Assembly (NCBI RefSeq): GCF_000243115.2
Contig: NZ_CP007035.1
Span: 1,674,001-1,738,000, forward strand
DNA length: 64,000 nt
Direction of reading: 5' to 3'
DNA from: Niabella soli DSM 19437
GTDB lineage: Bacteria; Bacteroidota; Bacteroidia; Chitinophagales; Chitinophagaceae
Shown here: piece by piece, positions 8,284-17,871 of the stretch
Layout: each line of letters starts with the position of its first letter
Position numbering within the stretch: the stretch's first letter is position 1
Translations under genes and position numbers: made by a program
Notes under the pieces: generated by a model
What the model was told of the DNA's origin: nothing
The model's input: the letters and a program-made list of their open reading frames with translations, nothing else
Databases searched by the model: none

Positions 8284-9702
8284 ATGTCAGAAAACAATTA
8301 CAGTTTCTTTGGAGCTGTTGAAAAAAGCTTCCATAAAGCCGCCAAATTTACCAAATGGGATAAAGGCGTACTGGAACAGATCAATGCCTGCAATTCGGTT
8401 TACCGGATGCGTTTCCCCATAAAAAGAGAGAACGGCACTATCGAGGTTATTGAAGCCTACCGCGTGCAGCACTCGCACCACAAAACACCCTGCAAAGGAG
8501 GTATCCGTTTTTCCATACAGGTAAACCAGGACGAGGTGATGGCGCTTGCTGCCCTGATGACCTATAAATGCGCTATTGTAAATGTTCCTTTCGGTGGCGG
8601 CAAAGGCGGTATCAAAATCGATCCGAAAAATTATACGCCTTACGAATTGGAAAAAATAACCCGCCGGTATACTACTGAATTAATAAAGAAAAATTTTATC
8701 GGACCGGCAACGGACGTTCCGGCGCCCGACTATGGGACGGGTGAGCGGGAAATGGCCTGGATCGTGGACACTTACAGCGCTATGAAACCGCAGGAAATTG
8801 ACGCTGCTGGTTGCGTTACGGGTAAACCGGTAAGCCAGGGCGGCGTAAGAGGCCGCCGGGAAGCTACGGGCCTGGGGGTGTTCTTCGGCATCCGTGAAGT
8901 GTGCAATATGCACGATGAAATGGAAAAACTGGGCTTAACACCTGGTATTGCCGGCAAGCGGGTTATCGTGCAGGGACTGGGAAACGTAGGCTATCATTCC
9001 GCCAAATTCTTCCAGGAGTCTGGTGCAAAAGTGGTGGGCATTGCTGAATATGAAGGCGGCATTTATAATGCAGAAGGCCTCGATGTGGAGGAAGTGTTCC
9101 AGCATCGCAAACGTACCGGCTCTATCCTGAATTTTAAAAGCGCTACTAATTTTAAAAACTCGAAAGAGGCAATGGAACAGGAGTGCGATATCCTGATCCC
9201 GGCCGCACTTGAAAACGTAATTGATAAGGAAAACGCGCCGCGCATAAAAGCCCGGATCATCGGCGAAGCCGCCAACGGCCCCTTAACGCCCGAGGCCGAC
9301 GAGATCTTCTTAAAGAAAAACGTGCTGGTGGTGCCGGATATGTACCTCAACGCAGGCGGGGTTACGGTATCTTATTTTGAATGGCTAAAGAACCTGAGCC
9401 ACGTGCGGTATGGCCGTTTGGAAAAACGCTTTACAGAAAATGTAAACACGATGATCCTGGAAGAACTGGAAGGCCTTTCCGGAAAAAAGGTTGCCGAAAG
9501 CAACCGCAAAATGATCATGCACGGGGCGGATGAAATTGACCTGGTGCACAGCGGACTGGAGGAAACGATGATCACCGCCACGCGGGAGATTATGGAAGAA
9601 TGGCGGAATAACCCTGCCATCCCCGATATGCGCACAGCGGCTTATGTGGTGGCAATCAATAAAGTAGCTACTACGTATGCGGAGTTGGGGATTTTCCCAT
9701 AG
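8284..9702 (+). CDS. gdhA: Glu/Leu/Phe/Val dehydrogenase family protein, probably glutamate dehydrogenase
   Basis: Catalyses reversible oxidative deamination of glutamate to 2-oxoglutarate, linking carbon and nitrogen metabolism. The 472-residue protein has the substrate and catalytic segment KGGIRFS...[10 protein letters not shown] (catalytic lysine region), then [15 protein letters not shown]. The NAD(P) Rossmann motif [13 protein letters not shown] follows in the second half, then PAALENVI and [11 protein letters not shown]. Length and layout fit the family. Glutamate specificity is inferred. It stands alone downstream of ccmD and ends in a strong palindrome at 9711-9752. Confidence 0.88.
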   Translation: MSENNYSFFGAVEKSFHKAAKFTKWDKGVLEQINACNSVYRMRFPIKRENGTIEVIEAYRVQHSHHKTPCKGGIRFSIQVNQDEVMALAALMTYKCAIVNVPFGGGKGGIKIDPKNYTPYELEKITRRYTTELIKKNFIGPATDVPAPDYGTGEREMAWIVDTYSAMKPQEIDAAGCVTGKPVSQGGVRGRREATGLGVFFGIREVCNMHDEMEKLGLTPGIAGKRVIVQGLGNVGYHSAKFFQESGAKVVGIAEYEGGIYNAEGLDVEEVFQHRKRTGSILNFKSATNFKNSKEAMEQECDILIPAALENVIDKENAPRIKARIIGEAANGPLTPEADEIFLKKNVLVVPDMYLNAGGVTVSYFEWLKNLSHVRYGRLEKRFTENVNTMILEELEGLSGKKVAESNRKMIMHGADEIDLVHSGLEETMITATREIMEEWRNNPAIPDMRTAAYVVAINKVATTYAELGIFP

Positions 9703-9710
9703 CAAAGAAT

Positions 9711-9752
9711 GGCAAACCTGCGAGGTTTTTAAAAACCTCACAGGTCTTTGCC
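9711..9752. terminator. Palindromic hairpin after gdhA; copy of a dispersed repeat
   Basis: The arms acctgcgaggttttt (9715 onward) and aaaaacctcacaggt meet at 9730/9731 with a single mismatch. Outer arms ggcaaa and tttgcc extend the stem across a two-base bulge. It can serve as a terminator for gdhA. The right arm, aacctcacaggtctt, matches the right arm of the palindrome at 15428-15478 at 13 of 15 bases, so this is one member of a dispersed family. Confidence 0.65.
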
Positions 9753-9784
9753 TTAAAAAACTTCGTATTTTAAGTAAAATCCCG

Positions 9785-9792
9785 TACCTTTG
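9785..9792 (+). promoter_or_regulatory. -7 element for the DUF177-rpmF-plsX operon
   Basis: TACCTTTG matches TAnnTTTG and is followed by C, as is common in this phylum. It lies 30 bases before the ATG at 9823. A TTCG about 19 bases upstream is a weak -33 match. Confidence 0.5.
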
Positions 9793-9822
9793 CACTCCTA
9801 ATTAAATGGAGGCAGTTGAGTC

Positions 9823-10374
9823 ATGGCTTACAGAAGAGAGTATGATATAGCTTTTGTGGGTTTAAAACCTGGAGTTCATGAGTTCAATTATGCTATAACA
9901 GATCGGTTCTTTGAGGCATTTCAACAGCAGGACTTTGCAAATTGCAAAGGGCAGGTAAAACTTTCGCTTGATAAAAAAAGCAGTTTTATGATGCTGAAAT
10001 TTGAGATCGGGGGTACTTTGGACGTCGTTTGCGACCGGTGCAATAACACCATCGCGCTGGATCTTTGGGATGAATTTGTGATCACCGTAAAAATGGTGGA
10101 AGAACCGGAAGTGATGAATGACCAGGAAGAAGATCCGGACGTTTATTATATCAGCCGGGGCGAAAGTCATATAAACATAGAGAACTGGATCTATGAATTT
10201 ATCAATCTCAGCATCCCGATGCACAAGACCTGTGGTTTTGAAAATGCTGATGGCCCCCAATGTAACAAGGAGGCCTTGAAAATGCTGAATAAACTGGGCG
10301 CAGAAATTAAACCGGAAAAAGATACTAATCCGTTGTGGAAGGATCTGGAGAAGTTTAAAGGCCTGGACAATTAA
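9823..10374 (+). CDS. DUF177 / YceD family protein
   Basis: A 183-residue cytoplasmic protein of the DUF177 (YceD) family, which is nearly always encoded just before rpmF and has been linked to 23S rRNA processing or ribosome assembly in other organisms. The core shows FEIGGTLDVVCDRCNNTI, with a CxxC, and a later pair of cysteines in HKTCGFENADGPQC. DPDVYYISRGESHINIENWIYEFI is typical of the Bacteroidota form. The rpmF gene follows after 52 bases and plsX after that, the widely conserved order. Confidence 0.88.
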   Translation: MAYRREYDIAFVGLKPGVHEFNYAITDRFFEAFQQQDFANCKGQVKLSLDKKSSFMMLKFEIGGTLDVVCDRCNNTIALDLWDEFVITVKMVEEPEVMNDQEEDPDVYYISRGESHINIENWIYEFINLSIPMHKTCGFENADGPQCNKEALKMLNKLGAEIKPEKDTNPLWKDLEKFKGLDN

Positions 10375-10426
10375 GTTTGTAAATAAGAAAAGAAAAATAA
10401 TTTAGAACTATTTAATTTTATTAGTT

Positions 10427-10621
10427 ATGCCAAATCCGAAACGCAGGCACAGTCAGCAGAGAAGCGCAAAACGCAGAACGCACTATAAAGCAACTTCAAC
10501 TACATTAACTACCGATGCAAGTACGGGCGAAACCCACGTACGCCATCGTGCTTATGTAAATGAGGGAAAGCTAATTTACAAAGGGAAAGTAGTAGCAGAA
10601 AAAGCGCCTTCAAAAGCTTAA
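10427..10621 (+). CDS. rpmF: 50S ribosomal protein L32
   Basis: Small basic protein of the large ribosomal subunit, 64 residues. The N-terminus MPNPKRRHSQQRSAKRRTHYKA is the L32 signature. It has no CxxC pairs, so it is the zinc-free form. It sits between the DUF177 gene and plsX as in many bacteria. Confidence 0.97.
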   Translation: MPNPKRRHSQQRSAKRRTHYKATSTTLTTDASTGETHVRHRAYVNEGKLIYKGKVVAEKAPSKA

Positions 10622-10720
10622 AAAAAAGAGCTGACTCAGCTTTACTTAACTTGTTCATTCCAAATTCATTGACGACCTTTGGTTGGTAATGTATTTGGAA
10701 TTTTTAATTTTAGCCGGTAT

Positions 10721-11671
10721 ATGATGAATGTTGGAATTGATACTATGGGGGGCGATTTTGCGCCACAGGAAGCGTTACGCGGAGTAAAAAAATATCTGGA
10801 AGAAGATAAGAGCAATGGGATCAAGATCACCCTATTTGGAGACGCTGAGGCGATAAAAGAAATTATTGTTGCGGAAAACATTCCAACTGGTTCCATTGAA
10901 ATCGTGGCAACCACCCAGGTTATTGGGATGCACGAACATCCCACCAAAGCGTTAAAAGAAAAAACCGACTCTTCTATTGCCGCAGGATTTCAATACCTGG
11001 CCAAAGGCAAAACAGATGCGTTCATCAGTGCCGGGAATACAGGCGCCATGCTGGTGGGGGCTCTTTTTAATCTAAAAACGATCGAAGGGATTTTACGTCC
11101 CGTTATTTCATCCATTATCCCCAAACAAAACGGTGGTACGGGTTTGATCCTGGATGTGGGTTTAAATGCCGATTGCAAACCCGAACAGCTCAACCAGTTT
11201 GCCACCCTTGGTGCGGTTTATGCACGGCACGTGCTCGAAATAGAAAACCCTAAAGTGGGATTGATCAATGTAGGCGAAGAAGAAGGCAAAGGCAATATAT
11301 TAACACAAGGCACCTACCCGCTGTTAAAGGAAAATCAACAGATCAACTTTATCGGTAACATTGAGGGCCGTGATACCTTTAACGACAAAGCCGACGTAAT
11401 GGTATGCGATGGCTTTACGGGGAACATCATTCTAAAACTTGCCGAATCCATTTACGATATTTCAAAAAAGGAAGCGCCGGAAAGCGGCTACCTCAACCGT
11501 TTCAATTTTGAAATTTACGGCGGCACACCGGTGCTGGGCGTAGCACACCCGGTAATTGTAGGACACGGCATTTCCAAAGCCACTGCGTTCAGCAATATGA
11601 TCCGCGTAGCGGAGAAGATGCTTAAAACAGATGTGCTGCACAAATTAAAAGACGCTATACAGCCGCGTTAA
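10721..11671 (+). CDS. plsX: Phosphate acyltransferase PlsX
   Basis: Converts acyl-ACP to acyl-phosphate, the donor for PlsY in phospholipid synthesis, as a peripheral membrane enzyme. The 316 residues begin MMNVGIDTMGGDFAP, the PlsX N-terminal signature, which fixes the start at 10721 or 10724 instead of 10679. Later motifs are SAGNTGAMLVGALF, GEEEGKGN and CDGFTGNIILK. It is the third gene of the DUF177-rpmF-plsX operon. No fabH follows; pckA is convergent. Confidence 0.95.
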   Translation: MMNVGIDTMGGDFAPQEALRGVKKYLEEDKSNGIKITLFGDAEAIKEIIVAENIPTGSIEIVATTQVIGMHEHPTKALKEKTDSSIAAGFQYLAKGKTDAFISAGNTGAMLVGALFNLKTIEGILRPVISSIIPKQNGGTGLILDVGLNADCKPEQLNQFATLGAVYARHVLEIENPKVGLINVGEEEGKGNILTQGTYPLLKENQQINFIGNIEGRDTFNDKADVMVCDGFTGNIILKLAESIYDISKKEAPESGYLNRFNFEIYGGTPVLGVAHPVIVGHGISKATAFSNMIRVAEKMLKTDVLHKLKDAIQPR

Positions 11672-11689
11672 ATAACGCTTGTCAACCAC

Positions 11690-11800
11690 ACAAACAGAGT
11701 AGCCACAGAGGTCGCAGCGGTTTGGTAAAGTACTGTGCTCTCCGTGTAAGACCTCTGATTCCTCTGTGCCAGCCCGAAAGATTCATTCTGGCGGGGTTTT
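11690..11800. repeat. cacagag-type repeat between plsX and pckA
   Basis: The gap between two convergent genes holds cagaggtc at 11706-11713 facing gacctctg at 11750-11757, and cacagagg facing cctctgtg. This gives a long imperfect hairpin of the cacagag repeat family seen also at 3560-3630. It could terminate either gene, but there is no clean T tract directly after the stem. Confidence 0.5.
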
Positions 11801-11804
11801 ATTC

Positions 11805-13409
11805 CTACACTTTAGGTCCGGCTGCTGATACCGCTGCAGCAGCAACCGTTGCATATTTTTCAAAGTTCCGGGCAAACTGAAAGGCCAGTTGTTTTGCCTG
11901 CCGGTCGTATGCCGCCGGGTCTGCCCAGGTATTCCTTGGCGTTAATACCCGCTGCTCCACGCCCGGGCAGGTATCCGGGATCATCAATCCAAACACCGGA
12001 TCCTTATGATACTCTACGGTATCCAGTTCCCCGTTCAGCGCCGCCTGTATCATGGCCCGCGACCAGGCCAGCTTCATACGGGATCCCGTTCCGTAGGCGC
12101 CCCCCGTCCAGCCGGTATTCACCATCCATACTTTTACGCCATGCTTCGTCAGCTTTTCCCCCAGTAAAGCAGCATATTTTCCCGGGTGCAGCGGAAGGAA
12201 CGGAGCGCCAAAACAGGCACTGAACGTGGCTTTCGGCTCGGTTATTTCCGTTTCGGTGCCTGCTACCTTTGCCGTATACCCGCTGATAAAATAATACAAT
12301 GCCTGCTCTTTTGTTAAACGGGAAACCGGCGGTAAAATCCCGTAGGCATCACAGGTCAAAAAGAAAATATTGCGCGGTATACCCCCGGTTTCAGCAGGCA
12401 CACTATTTTCAACAAAATTTAGCGGATAGGCTACACGGGTATTCTCCGTAACGGATGCATCATCAAAATTGATCTGATTGGTACCGGGGTAAAACGTTAC
12501 GTTCTCTACCAGCGCCCCTGGTCTAATAGCATTATAAATTTCCGGCTCCTTTTCTTTGGAGAGATTGATGCATTTGGCATAACACCCACCCTCAAAATTA
12601 AAGACCTGTGTTTCATCCCATCCATGTTCATCATCGCCGATCAATCTGCGATCCGGATCTGTGCTCAGTGTCGTTTTCCCGGTGCCACTTAATCCGAAAA
12701 ACAAAGCCGTATCTCCCCTTGGGCCAGTATTGGCAGAACAGTGCATACTCAGTACCTTCCGGTTCTCCGGGAGGAGATAATTTAAGATAGAAAAAATACC
12801 TTTTTTTATCTCCCCGGTATAACTGCTGCCCGTGATCAAAATCATTTTATGTTTAAAGCTAACCACCGTGGCGTTGCCCTGCCGCACCCCACAGCGAACA
12901 GGATCCAGTTCCAGACCGGGCGCGGAAAGTATATGCCATTCAGGGCTGAAAGATTCAAGTTCCTGTTCTGTAGGACGCAGAAACAAATTATGGGCAAATA
13001 AATTCATCCAGGGCAATTCATTAACCACCCGGACGTTCAACCGGTATTCCGGCGCTGCGCAAGCATACGAATCGCGTATCCAAAGCTTATCCCGCGTGTT
13101 CAGGTATTGTTGTACGTCTGCAAGAATGATCTCAAAATATTTTTCTTCAATGGCATTATTAAAATTGCCCCAATCAACGGTATCCGAGGTTATAGCATCC
13201 TCTGCAATAAATTTATCCTTAGGCGATCTTCCGGTGAATTTACCGGTACTGATCACCAAGGCGCCGGTGTCATTCAATACGCCCATTTGCTGCTGCAGTG
13301 TTTCGTCAATCAGCTCCTCCGGCGTTAACTGGTAATAGATTTGGTTGTTCAAACTGAGCCCCATCTTCTTTAATTGTTTCAAGGGAATCTCCAATGGCTT
13401 TGTAAGCAT
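11805..13409 (-). CDS. pckA: Phosphoenolpyruvate carboxykinase (ATP)
   Basis: Interconverts oxaloacetate + ATP and PEP + CO2; a gluconeogenic enzyme that also works in the reverse, CO2-fixing direction in some Bacteroidota. The 534 residues carry GRSPKDKF near the N-terminus, HCSANTG, the kinase-1a P-loop GLSGTGKTTLS, the kinase-2 region IGDDEHGWDE and NTGWTGGAYG near the C-terminus. Start chosen at 13409 (MLTKPLEIPLKQL); ten residues further upstream are possible but not family-like. Complete and normal length against about 540 in E. coli. Confidence 0.96.
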   Translation of the reverse strand: MLTKPLEIPLKQLKKMGLSLNNQIYYQLTPEELIDETLQQQMGVLNDTGALVISTGKFTGRSPKDKFIAEDAITSDTVDWGNFNNAIEEKYFEIILADVQQYLNTRDKLWIRDSYACAAPEYRLNVRVVNELPWMNLFAHNLFLRPTEQELESFSPEWHILSAPGLELDPVRCGVRQGNATVVSFKHKMILITGSSYTGEIKKGIFSILNYLLPENRKVLSMHCSANTGPRGDTALFFGLSGTGKTTLSTDPDRRLIGDDEHGWDETQVFNFEGGCYAKCINLSKEKEPEIYNAIRPGALVENVTFYPGTNQINFDDASVTENTRVAYPLNFVENSVPAETGGIPRNIFFLTCDAYGILPPVSRLTKEQALYYFISGYTAKVAGTETEITEPKATFSACFGAPFLPLHPGKYAALLGEKLTKHGVKVWMVNTGWTGGAYGTGSRMKLAWSRAMIQAALNGELDTVEYHKDPVFGLMIPDTCPGVEQRVLTPRNTWADPAAYDRQAKQLAFQFARNFEKYATVAAAAVSAAGPKV

Positions 13410-13436
13410 AACGGGTTTATATTTTTGATTAGAACA

Positions 13437-13444
13437 CAAAAATA
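13437..13444 (-). promoter_or_regulatory. Possible -7 element for pckA
   Basis: On the minus strand this reads TATTTTTG, fitting TAnnTTTG, about 28 bases before the ATG at 13409. The surroundings are very AT-rich, so a chance match is possible, and no -33 box is evident. Confidence 0.3.
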
Positions 13445-13612
13445 TAATTTGAAAATATCTAAAAAAAATAATTTTAAAACCTTATTATTTTGATTTTTTC
13501 AAATACAATAAGGCTGTTTAATTAAAAATATTCAAAAATAAAATGTTAAACTAACAATTGTTAGCAATACATTACTGATTCCCAAATACTTGTAATTTGA
13601 ACGGCATATTTT

Positions 13613-13640
13613 TTTGTTTCCGTTCCGTTTCCTAACTTTG
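13613..13640 (+). promoter_or_regulatory. Candidate promoter of the SAM riboswitch / methionine operon
   Basis: TTTG at 13613-13616 and TAACTTTG at 13633-13640 resemble the Bacteroidota promoter, with a spacer of 16 bases instead of 19-21. The -7 box lies about 60 bases upstream of the riboswitch P1 stem. The position is right for the operon. Confidence 0.45.
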
Positions 13641-13701
13641 ATGCCCTCCCCTATTTTATGGGGTCAGAAGATCTTTAAATTTCTCCCGGCAATACCGGGA
13701 T

Positions 13702-13810
13702 CTTATCAAGAAAGGCAGAGGGTTTGGCCCAATGAAGCCTTGGCAACCTGCTACGTACAAGCGTGGCAAGGTGCCAATTCCACCTCCCGTAACCGCGGGG
13801 GAAAGATAAG
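13702..13810 (+). ncRNA. SAM-I (S-box) riboswitch
   Basis: Binds S-adenosylmethionine and controls the downstream methionine genes. P1 is cttatc at 13702-13707 pairing with gataag at 13805-13810. Between them are the S-box consensus blocks in order: aagaaaggcagagggtttggccc, aatgaagcc, ggcaacc, a variable P3 arm (tacgtacaagcgtggc region), aaggtgccaattcc, and cgcgggggaaagataag. The spacing and conserved bases match SAM-I class riboswitches. An intrinsic terminator lies 35 bases downstream, so SAM binding should favour termination before metY. Confidence 0.93.
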
Positions 13811-13844
13811 TCAGGCAGCTATTTTTAATCGTATTTACAATAAC

Positions 13845-13877
13845 AGCTCACCTGGGTTTATCCGGTGGGCTTTTTTT
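13845..13877 (+). terminator. Intrinsic terminator of the SAM riboswitch
   Basis: agctcacc at 13845-13852 pairs with ggtgggct at 13864-13871 (one G-U pair), with an 11-base loop and a run of seven T at 13871-13877. It is the expression platform for the SAM-I aptamer and implies regulation by premature termination. Confidence 0.8.
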
Positions 13878-13912
13878 ATGGCCATATCGCCTGCCGTGAT
13901 AATTTTTTGAAT

Positions 13913-14020
13913 ATGAAAAAAAACGCTGTTAAATTCGTGGTCCACATGACACAAGAAGCAACATACACTGTTCCTACCATTACTCCTGTAATGCGCTGCT
14001 GCATTTGCTGTATGCCTTAG
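13913..14020 (+). CDS. Cys-rich small ORF, candidate leader peptide
   Basis: An ATG-started frame of 35 codons ending in TAG at 14018-14020, between the riboswitch terminator and metY. The peptide starts MKKNAVKFVVHMTQEATY and ends MRCCICCMP, so four of its last seven residues are cysteine and two methionines flank them. An internal ATG at 13946 would give a 24-residue form. Directly at its end, gtatgcc (14010-14016) can pair with ggcatac (14022-14028), overlapping the Cys codons and stop. The run of Cys codons just before a hairpin, in front of sulfur amino acid genes, looks like a translational attenuator that senses cysteine or methionine charging. It could instead be a small metal-binding peptide. 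Function is inference; the frame itself is seen. Confidence 0.55.
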   Translation: MKKNAVKFVVHMTQEATYTVPTITPVMRCCICCMP

Positions 14021-14057
14021 CAGGCATACATTTACATTCACCCCTGGCGGGGGCATC
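14010..14057 (+). promoter_or_regulatory. Potential attenuator hairpins in the metY leader
   Basis: gtatgcc/ggcatac (14010-14016 with 14022-14028) forms a 7-base stem overlapping the stop of the Cys-rich small ORF. Downstream, cccc-tggc-gggg and gggg-cat-cccc (14041-14057 region) share the same G run and are mutually exclusive. These are the kind of alternative structures a ribosome stalled on the small ORF could switch. No T-rich tract follows, so translational control of metY would be more likely than termination. Confidence 0.35.
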
Positions 14058-14098
14058 CCCGGAATTTTTCAAGAAAATAGATTCTTCATCTTCATTAA

Positions 14099-15421
<1,323 letters not shown>

Positions 15422-15427
15422 GAATAA

Positions 15428-15478
15428 AAGACCTATAAGGTTGTAACATGCCCGCAGTGGCGGAACCTTATAGGTCTT
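15428..15478. repeat. Palindromic repeat between metY and metX
   Basis: aagacctataaggtt at 15428-15442 and aaccttataggtctt at 15464-15478 are perfect 15-base inverted arms around a 21-base centre. It is related to the gdhA palindrome at 9711-9752. It lies inside an operon, 7 bases after the metY stop and 24 before metX, so it could reduce readthrough or protect metY mRNA. Confidence 0.75.
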
Positions 15479-15501
15479 CATTGAATTTTGAAGTTACACA
15501 C

Positions 15502-16542
15502 ATGACCCAACAGGTTTTTACATACGACCAACCTTTTGCACTGGAAAGCGGTGCGGTGTTTCATAACCTCCGGCTGGCCTATACCACTTACGGAAGTATG
15601 AACGGGGATCGATCCAACATCATCTGGATCTTCCATGCGCTTACCGCCAACAGCAACCCGCATGAATGGTGGCCGGAAATGATCGGCGAAGAAAAGATTT
15701 TTGATCCCGCGCGTCACTTTATTATTTGTGTAAATATGCCCGGCAGTTGCTATGGCAGCAGCAGTCCGCTGGATACAAATCCTGAAACGGGCGTTCCTTA
15801 TTATCACAATTTTCCTTTTTTTACGATTCGGGATATGGCAGGCGCCTACCGGCTATTGCAAAAAGAGCTGGGCATTACTAAAATAAAGATCGGTATCGGG
15901 GGCAGCACCGGCGGACAGCAGTTGTTGGAATGGGCCGTACAGGACCCGGAACTGTTTGAACATATTATTCCACTGGCTACGAATGCGGTACATTCTCCCT
16001 GGGGTAAGGCATTCAACGCATCGCAACGCTTTGCCATTGAGGCCGACCAAACCTGGAAAAACAAGGCAGCGGACGCCGGATTAAAAGGCATGGAAGTAGC
16101 CCGCGGCATTGCCCTGCTTTCCTACCGTAATGCAACCGCCTACAACAAAACACAATCAGAGTCCTCCGAAGACACGCTTGAATCTTTCCGAAGCGAAAGT
16201 TACCAGCGGTACCAGGGGACCAAACTGGCCGCACGTTTTAACGCATTCAGCTACTATGTGCTAAGCAAAAGCATGGATAGTCATAACCTGGGGCGTGGAC
16301 GCGGCACGGTAATAAAGGCATTAGAAGCCATCCGGGCAGCCACTTTGGTGCTGGCGCTGGAAGGCGATCTGTTGTTCCCCCCGGAAGAACAGGATTTTTT
16401 AGCAGAGCATATCCCGGACGCCATAGTGCGGCATATCAGCACCGATTATGGCCACGACGGCTTCTTACTGGAATTTGAGCAAATATCGGAAGCGATCAAA
16501 AAATTTATCACACATCACGCTGCCAGCGTGATCACAAAATAA
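15502..16542 (+). CDS. metX: Homoserine O-acetyltransferase
   Basis: Acetylates homoserine with acetyl-CoA, giving the substrate for MetY. The 346-residue alpha/beta hydrolase has HALTANSNPHEWW (oxyanion area), the nucleophile motif GGSTGGQQLLEW (family GGSxGG), the acid in LEGDLLFPPEEQ, and the catalytic histidine in DYGHDGFLLE. The start is the ATG at 15502 (MTQQVFTYDQPFALESG); the frame opens earlier at 15448 but that part runs through the palindromic repeat. It forms an operon with metY and homoserine dehydrogenase. Confidence 0.93.
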   Translation: MTQQVFTYDQPFALESGAVFHNLRLAYTTYGSMNGDRSNIIWIFHALTANSNPHEWWPEMIGEEKIFDPARHFIICVNMPGSCYGSSSPLDTNPETGVPYYHNFPFFTIRDMAGAYRLLQKELGITKIKIGIGGSTGGQQLLEWAVQDPELFEHIIPLATNAVHSPWGKAFNASQRFAIEADQTWKNKAADAGLKGMEVARGIALLSYRNATAYNKTQSESSEDTLESFRSESYQRYQGTKLAARFNAFSYYVLSKSMDSHNLGRGRGTVIKALEAIRAATLVLALEGDLLFPPEEQDFLAEHIPDAIVRHISTDYGHDGFLLEFEQISEAIKKFITHHAASVITK

Positions 16543-16553
16543 AATATAAAATA

Positions 16554-17810
16554 ATGAGCGAACATAAAGAACTTGTGATCGGGTTATTTGGGTTTGGAGT
16601 AGTTGGGGAAGGACTTTATAAGGTATTACAGCAAACCCCCTCACTAAAAGCAGTTATAAAAAAAGCCTGTATTAAACACCCTGACAAAAAAAGAAACGCC
16701 CCCGGCAGTCTTTTTACAACTGACCGGAATGAGTTATTAAACGACAAAGACATCAACCTGATCGTAGAAGTGATTGATGATGCGAAAGCCGGTTTCGAGA
16801 TCGTAAGCACTGCATTAAAAAACGGGAAAGATGTGGTCAGCTCTTCGAAGAAAATGATCGCCGAAAACCTGGAAACCCTGTTGAAACTACAGCAGGAAAC
16901 GGGCAGTTCTTTACTGTATGAATCCGCTGCCTGCGCCTCCATTCCGGTTGTCCGCAACCTGGAAGAATATTACGACAACGACCTGCTGCACAGTATACGC
17001 GCGATTGTGAACGGTAGCACCAACTTCATCCTGACGAAGATCTTTGAAGAAAACCTTTCGTTCAGAGATGCGTTGCTGCTGGCACAACAGTTGGGCTTTG
17101 CGGAAAGCGACCCCACACTGGATGTAGAAGGCTTTGATGCCCTTAACAAATGGACCATCCTCTTATTACACGCATACGGGATCGTGGCGCATCCTGAAGA
17201 TATTTTGTTTAACGGCATTCAGAATATTGCAAAATCCGACGCCCAGGTGGCAAAAGCCCGCGGCCAGCAAATCAAATTAGTGGCCCAGGCCAAGAAGCTG
17301 ATCAATGGCGGTGTTGGGGCTTATGTATTGCCGCAATTTGTATCAACCGAAACACCGTTGTCTTTTGTAAAGAACGAATACAACGGCGTAGTTATCGAAA
17401 GCGGCTTTGCCGATCAGCAATTCTTCTATGGAAAAGGCGCCGGCAGTTTCCCCACTGCATCAGCAGTATTGAGCGATATTTCCGCGCTGCGTTATGAGTA
17501 TCGTTACGAGTATAAAAAATTATATCATCATCAACCGCACCAACTTAACGACGATATTTATCTAAAAGTATTTATAAGCTTTACAGATCTTGCTTTTGTA
17601 CCGAAAGAAGCATTTGAGTGGATCGAGGAATGGCATGCACAGGAAAGCCGTAAATATTTATCAGGCGTTATTGCATTGAAAAAATTAAAGGAACAGTCCT
17701 GGTGGAAAGAGAACGGCACTTCCTTAATTGTAGAAGCCGATGGTATTATTGAAGATATTGAAGAGCGCAAACTCAAAAAGAAAAGTCTGGAGCTGGCGGG
17801 GTTGTTGTAG
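16554..17810 (+). CDS. hom: Homoserine dehydrogenase
   Basis: Reduces aspartate semialdehyde to homoserine with NAD(P)H. The 418 residues open with the Rossmann motif GLFGFGVVGEGL, then SSKKMIAE, NGSTNFILTKIFE, and the substrate-binding segment GFAESDPTLDVEGFDALNKW. The C-terminal 90 residues occupy the place of an ACT domain but are divergent (EAFEWIEEWHAQESRKYL), so feedback control may differ. It is the third gene of the SAM-controlled operon, 11 bases after metX, making this set a self-contained route from aspartate semialdehyde to homocysteine. Confidence 0.92.
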   Translation: MSEHKELVIGLFGFGVVGEGLYKVLQQTPSLKAVIKKACIKHPDKKRNAPGSLFTTDRNELLNDKDINLIVEVIDDAKAGFEIVSTALKNGKDVVSSSKKMIAENLETLLKLQQETGSSLLYESAACASIPVVRNLEEYYDNDLLHSIRAIVNGSTNFILTKIFEENLSFRDALLLAQQLGFAESDPTLDVEGFDALNKWTILLLHAYGIVAHPEDILFNGIQNIAKSDAQVAKARGQQIKLVAQAKKLINGGVGAYVLPQFVSTETPLSFVKNEYNGVVIESGFADQQFFYGKGAGSFPTASAVLSDISALRYEYRYEYKKLYHHQPHQLNDDIYLKVFISFTDLAFVPKEAFEWIEEWHAQESRKYLSGVIALKKLKEQSWWKENGTSLIVEADGIIEDIEERKLKKKSLELAGLL

Positions 17811-17823
17811 TTCAACGTTTCAG

Positions 17824-17864
17824 GTTCAAGGTTCAATATTAGCGTCAAAGATTGAACCTTGAAC
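17824..17864. terminator. Bidirectional hairpin between hom and tsaD
   Basis: gttcaaggttcaat at 17824-17837 pairs with attgaaccttgaac at 17851-17864, perfect 14-base arms with a 13-base centre. It lies between two convergent genes and can end transcription from both sides. The sequence type (tandem ggttcaa) is a repeat-like spacer. Confidence 0.6.
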
Positions 17865-17871
17865 TTTGAGC

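Noticed and set aside
13614-13910. 98-codon plus-strand frame across the SAM riboswitch
   Set aside because: The bases are fully explained by the aptamer and terminator; the peptide has no family features.
15448-15501. 18-residue N-terminal extension of MetX
   Set aside because: It is translated from the centre and right arm of a palindromic repeat; the MetX start at 15502 fits the family.
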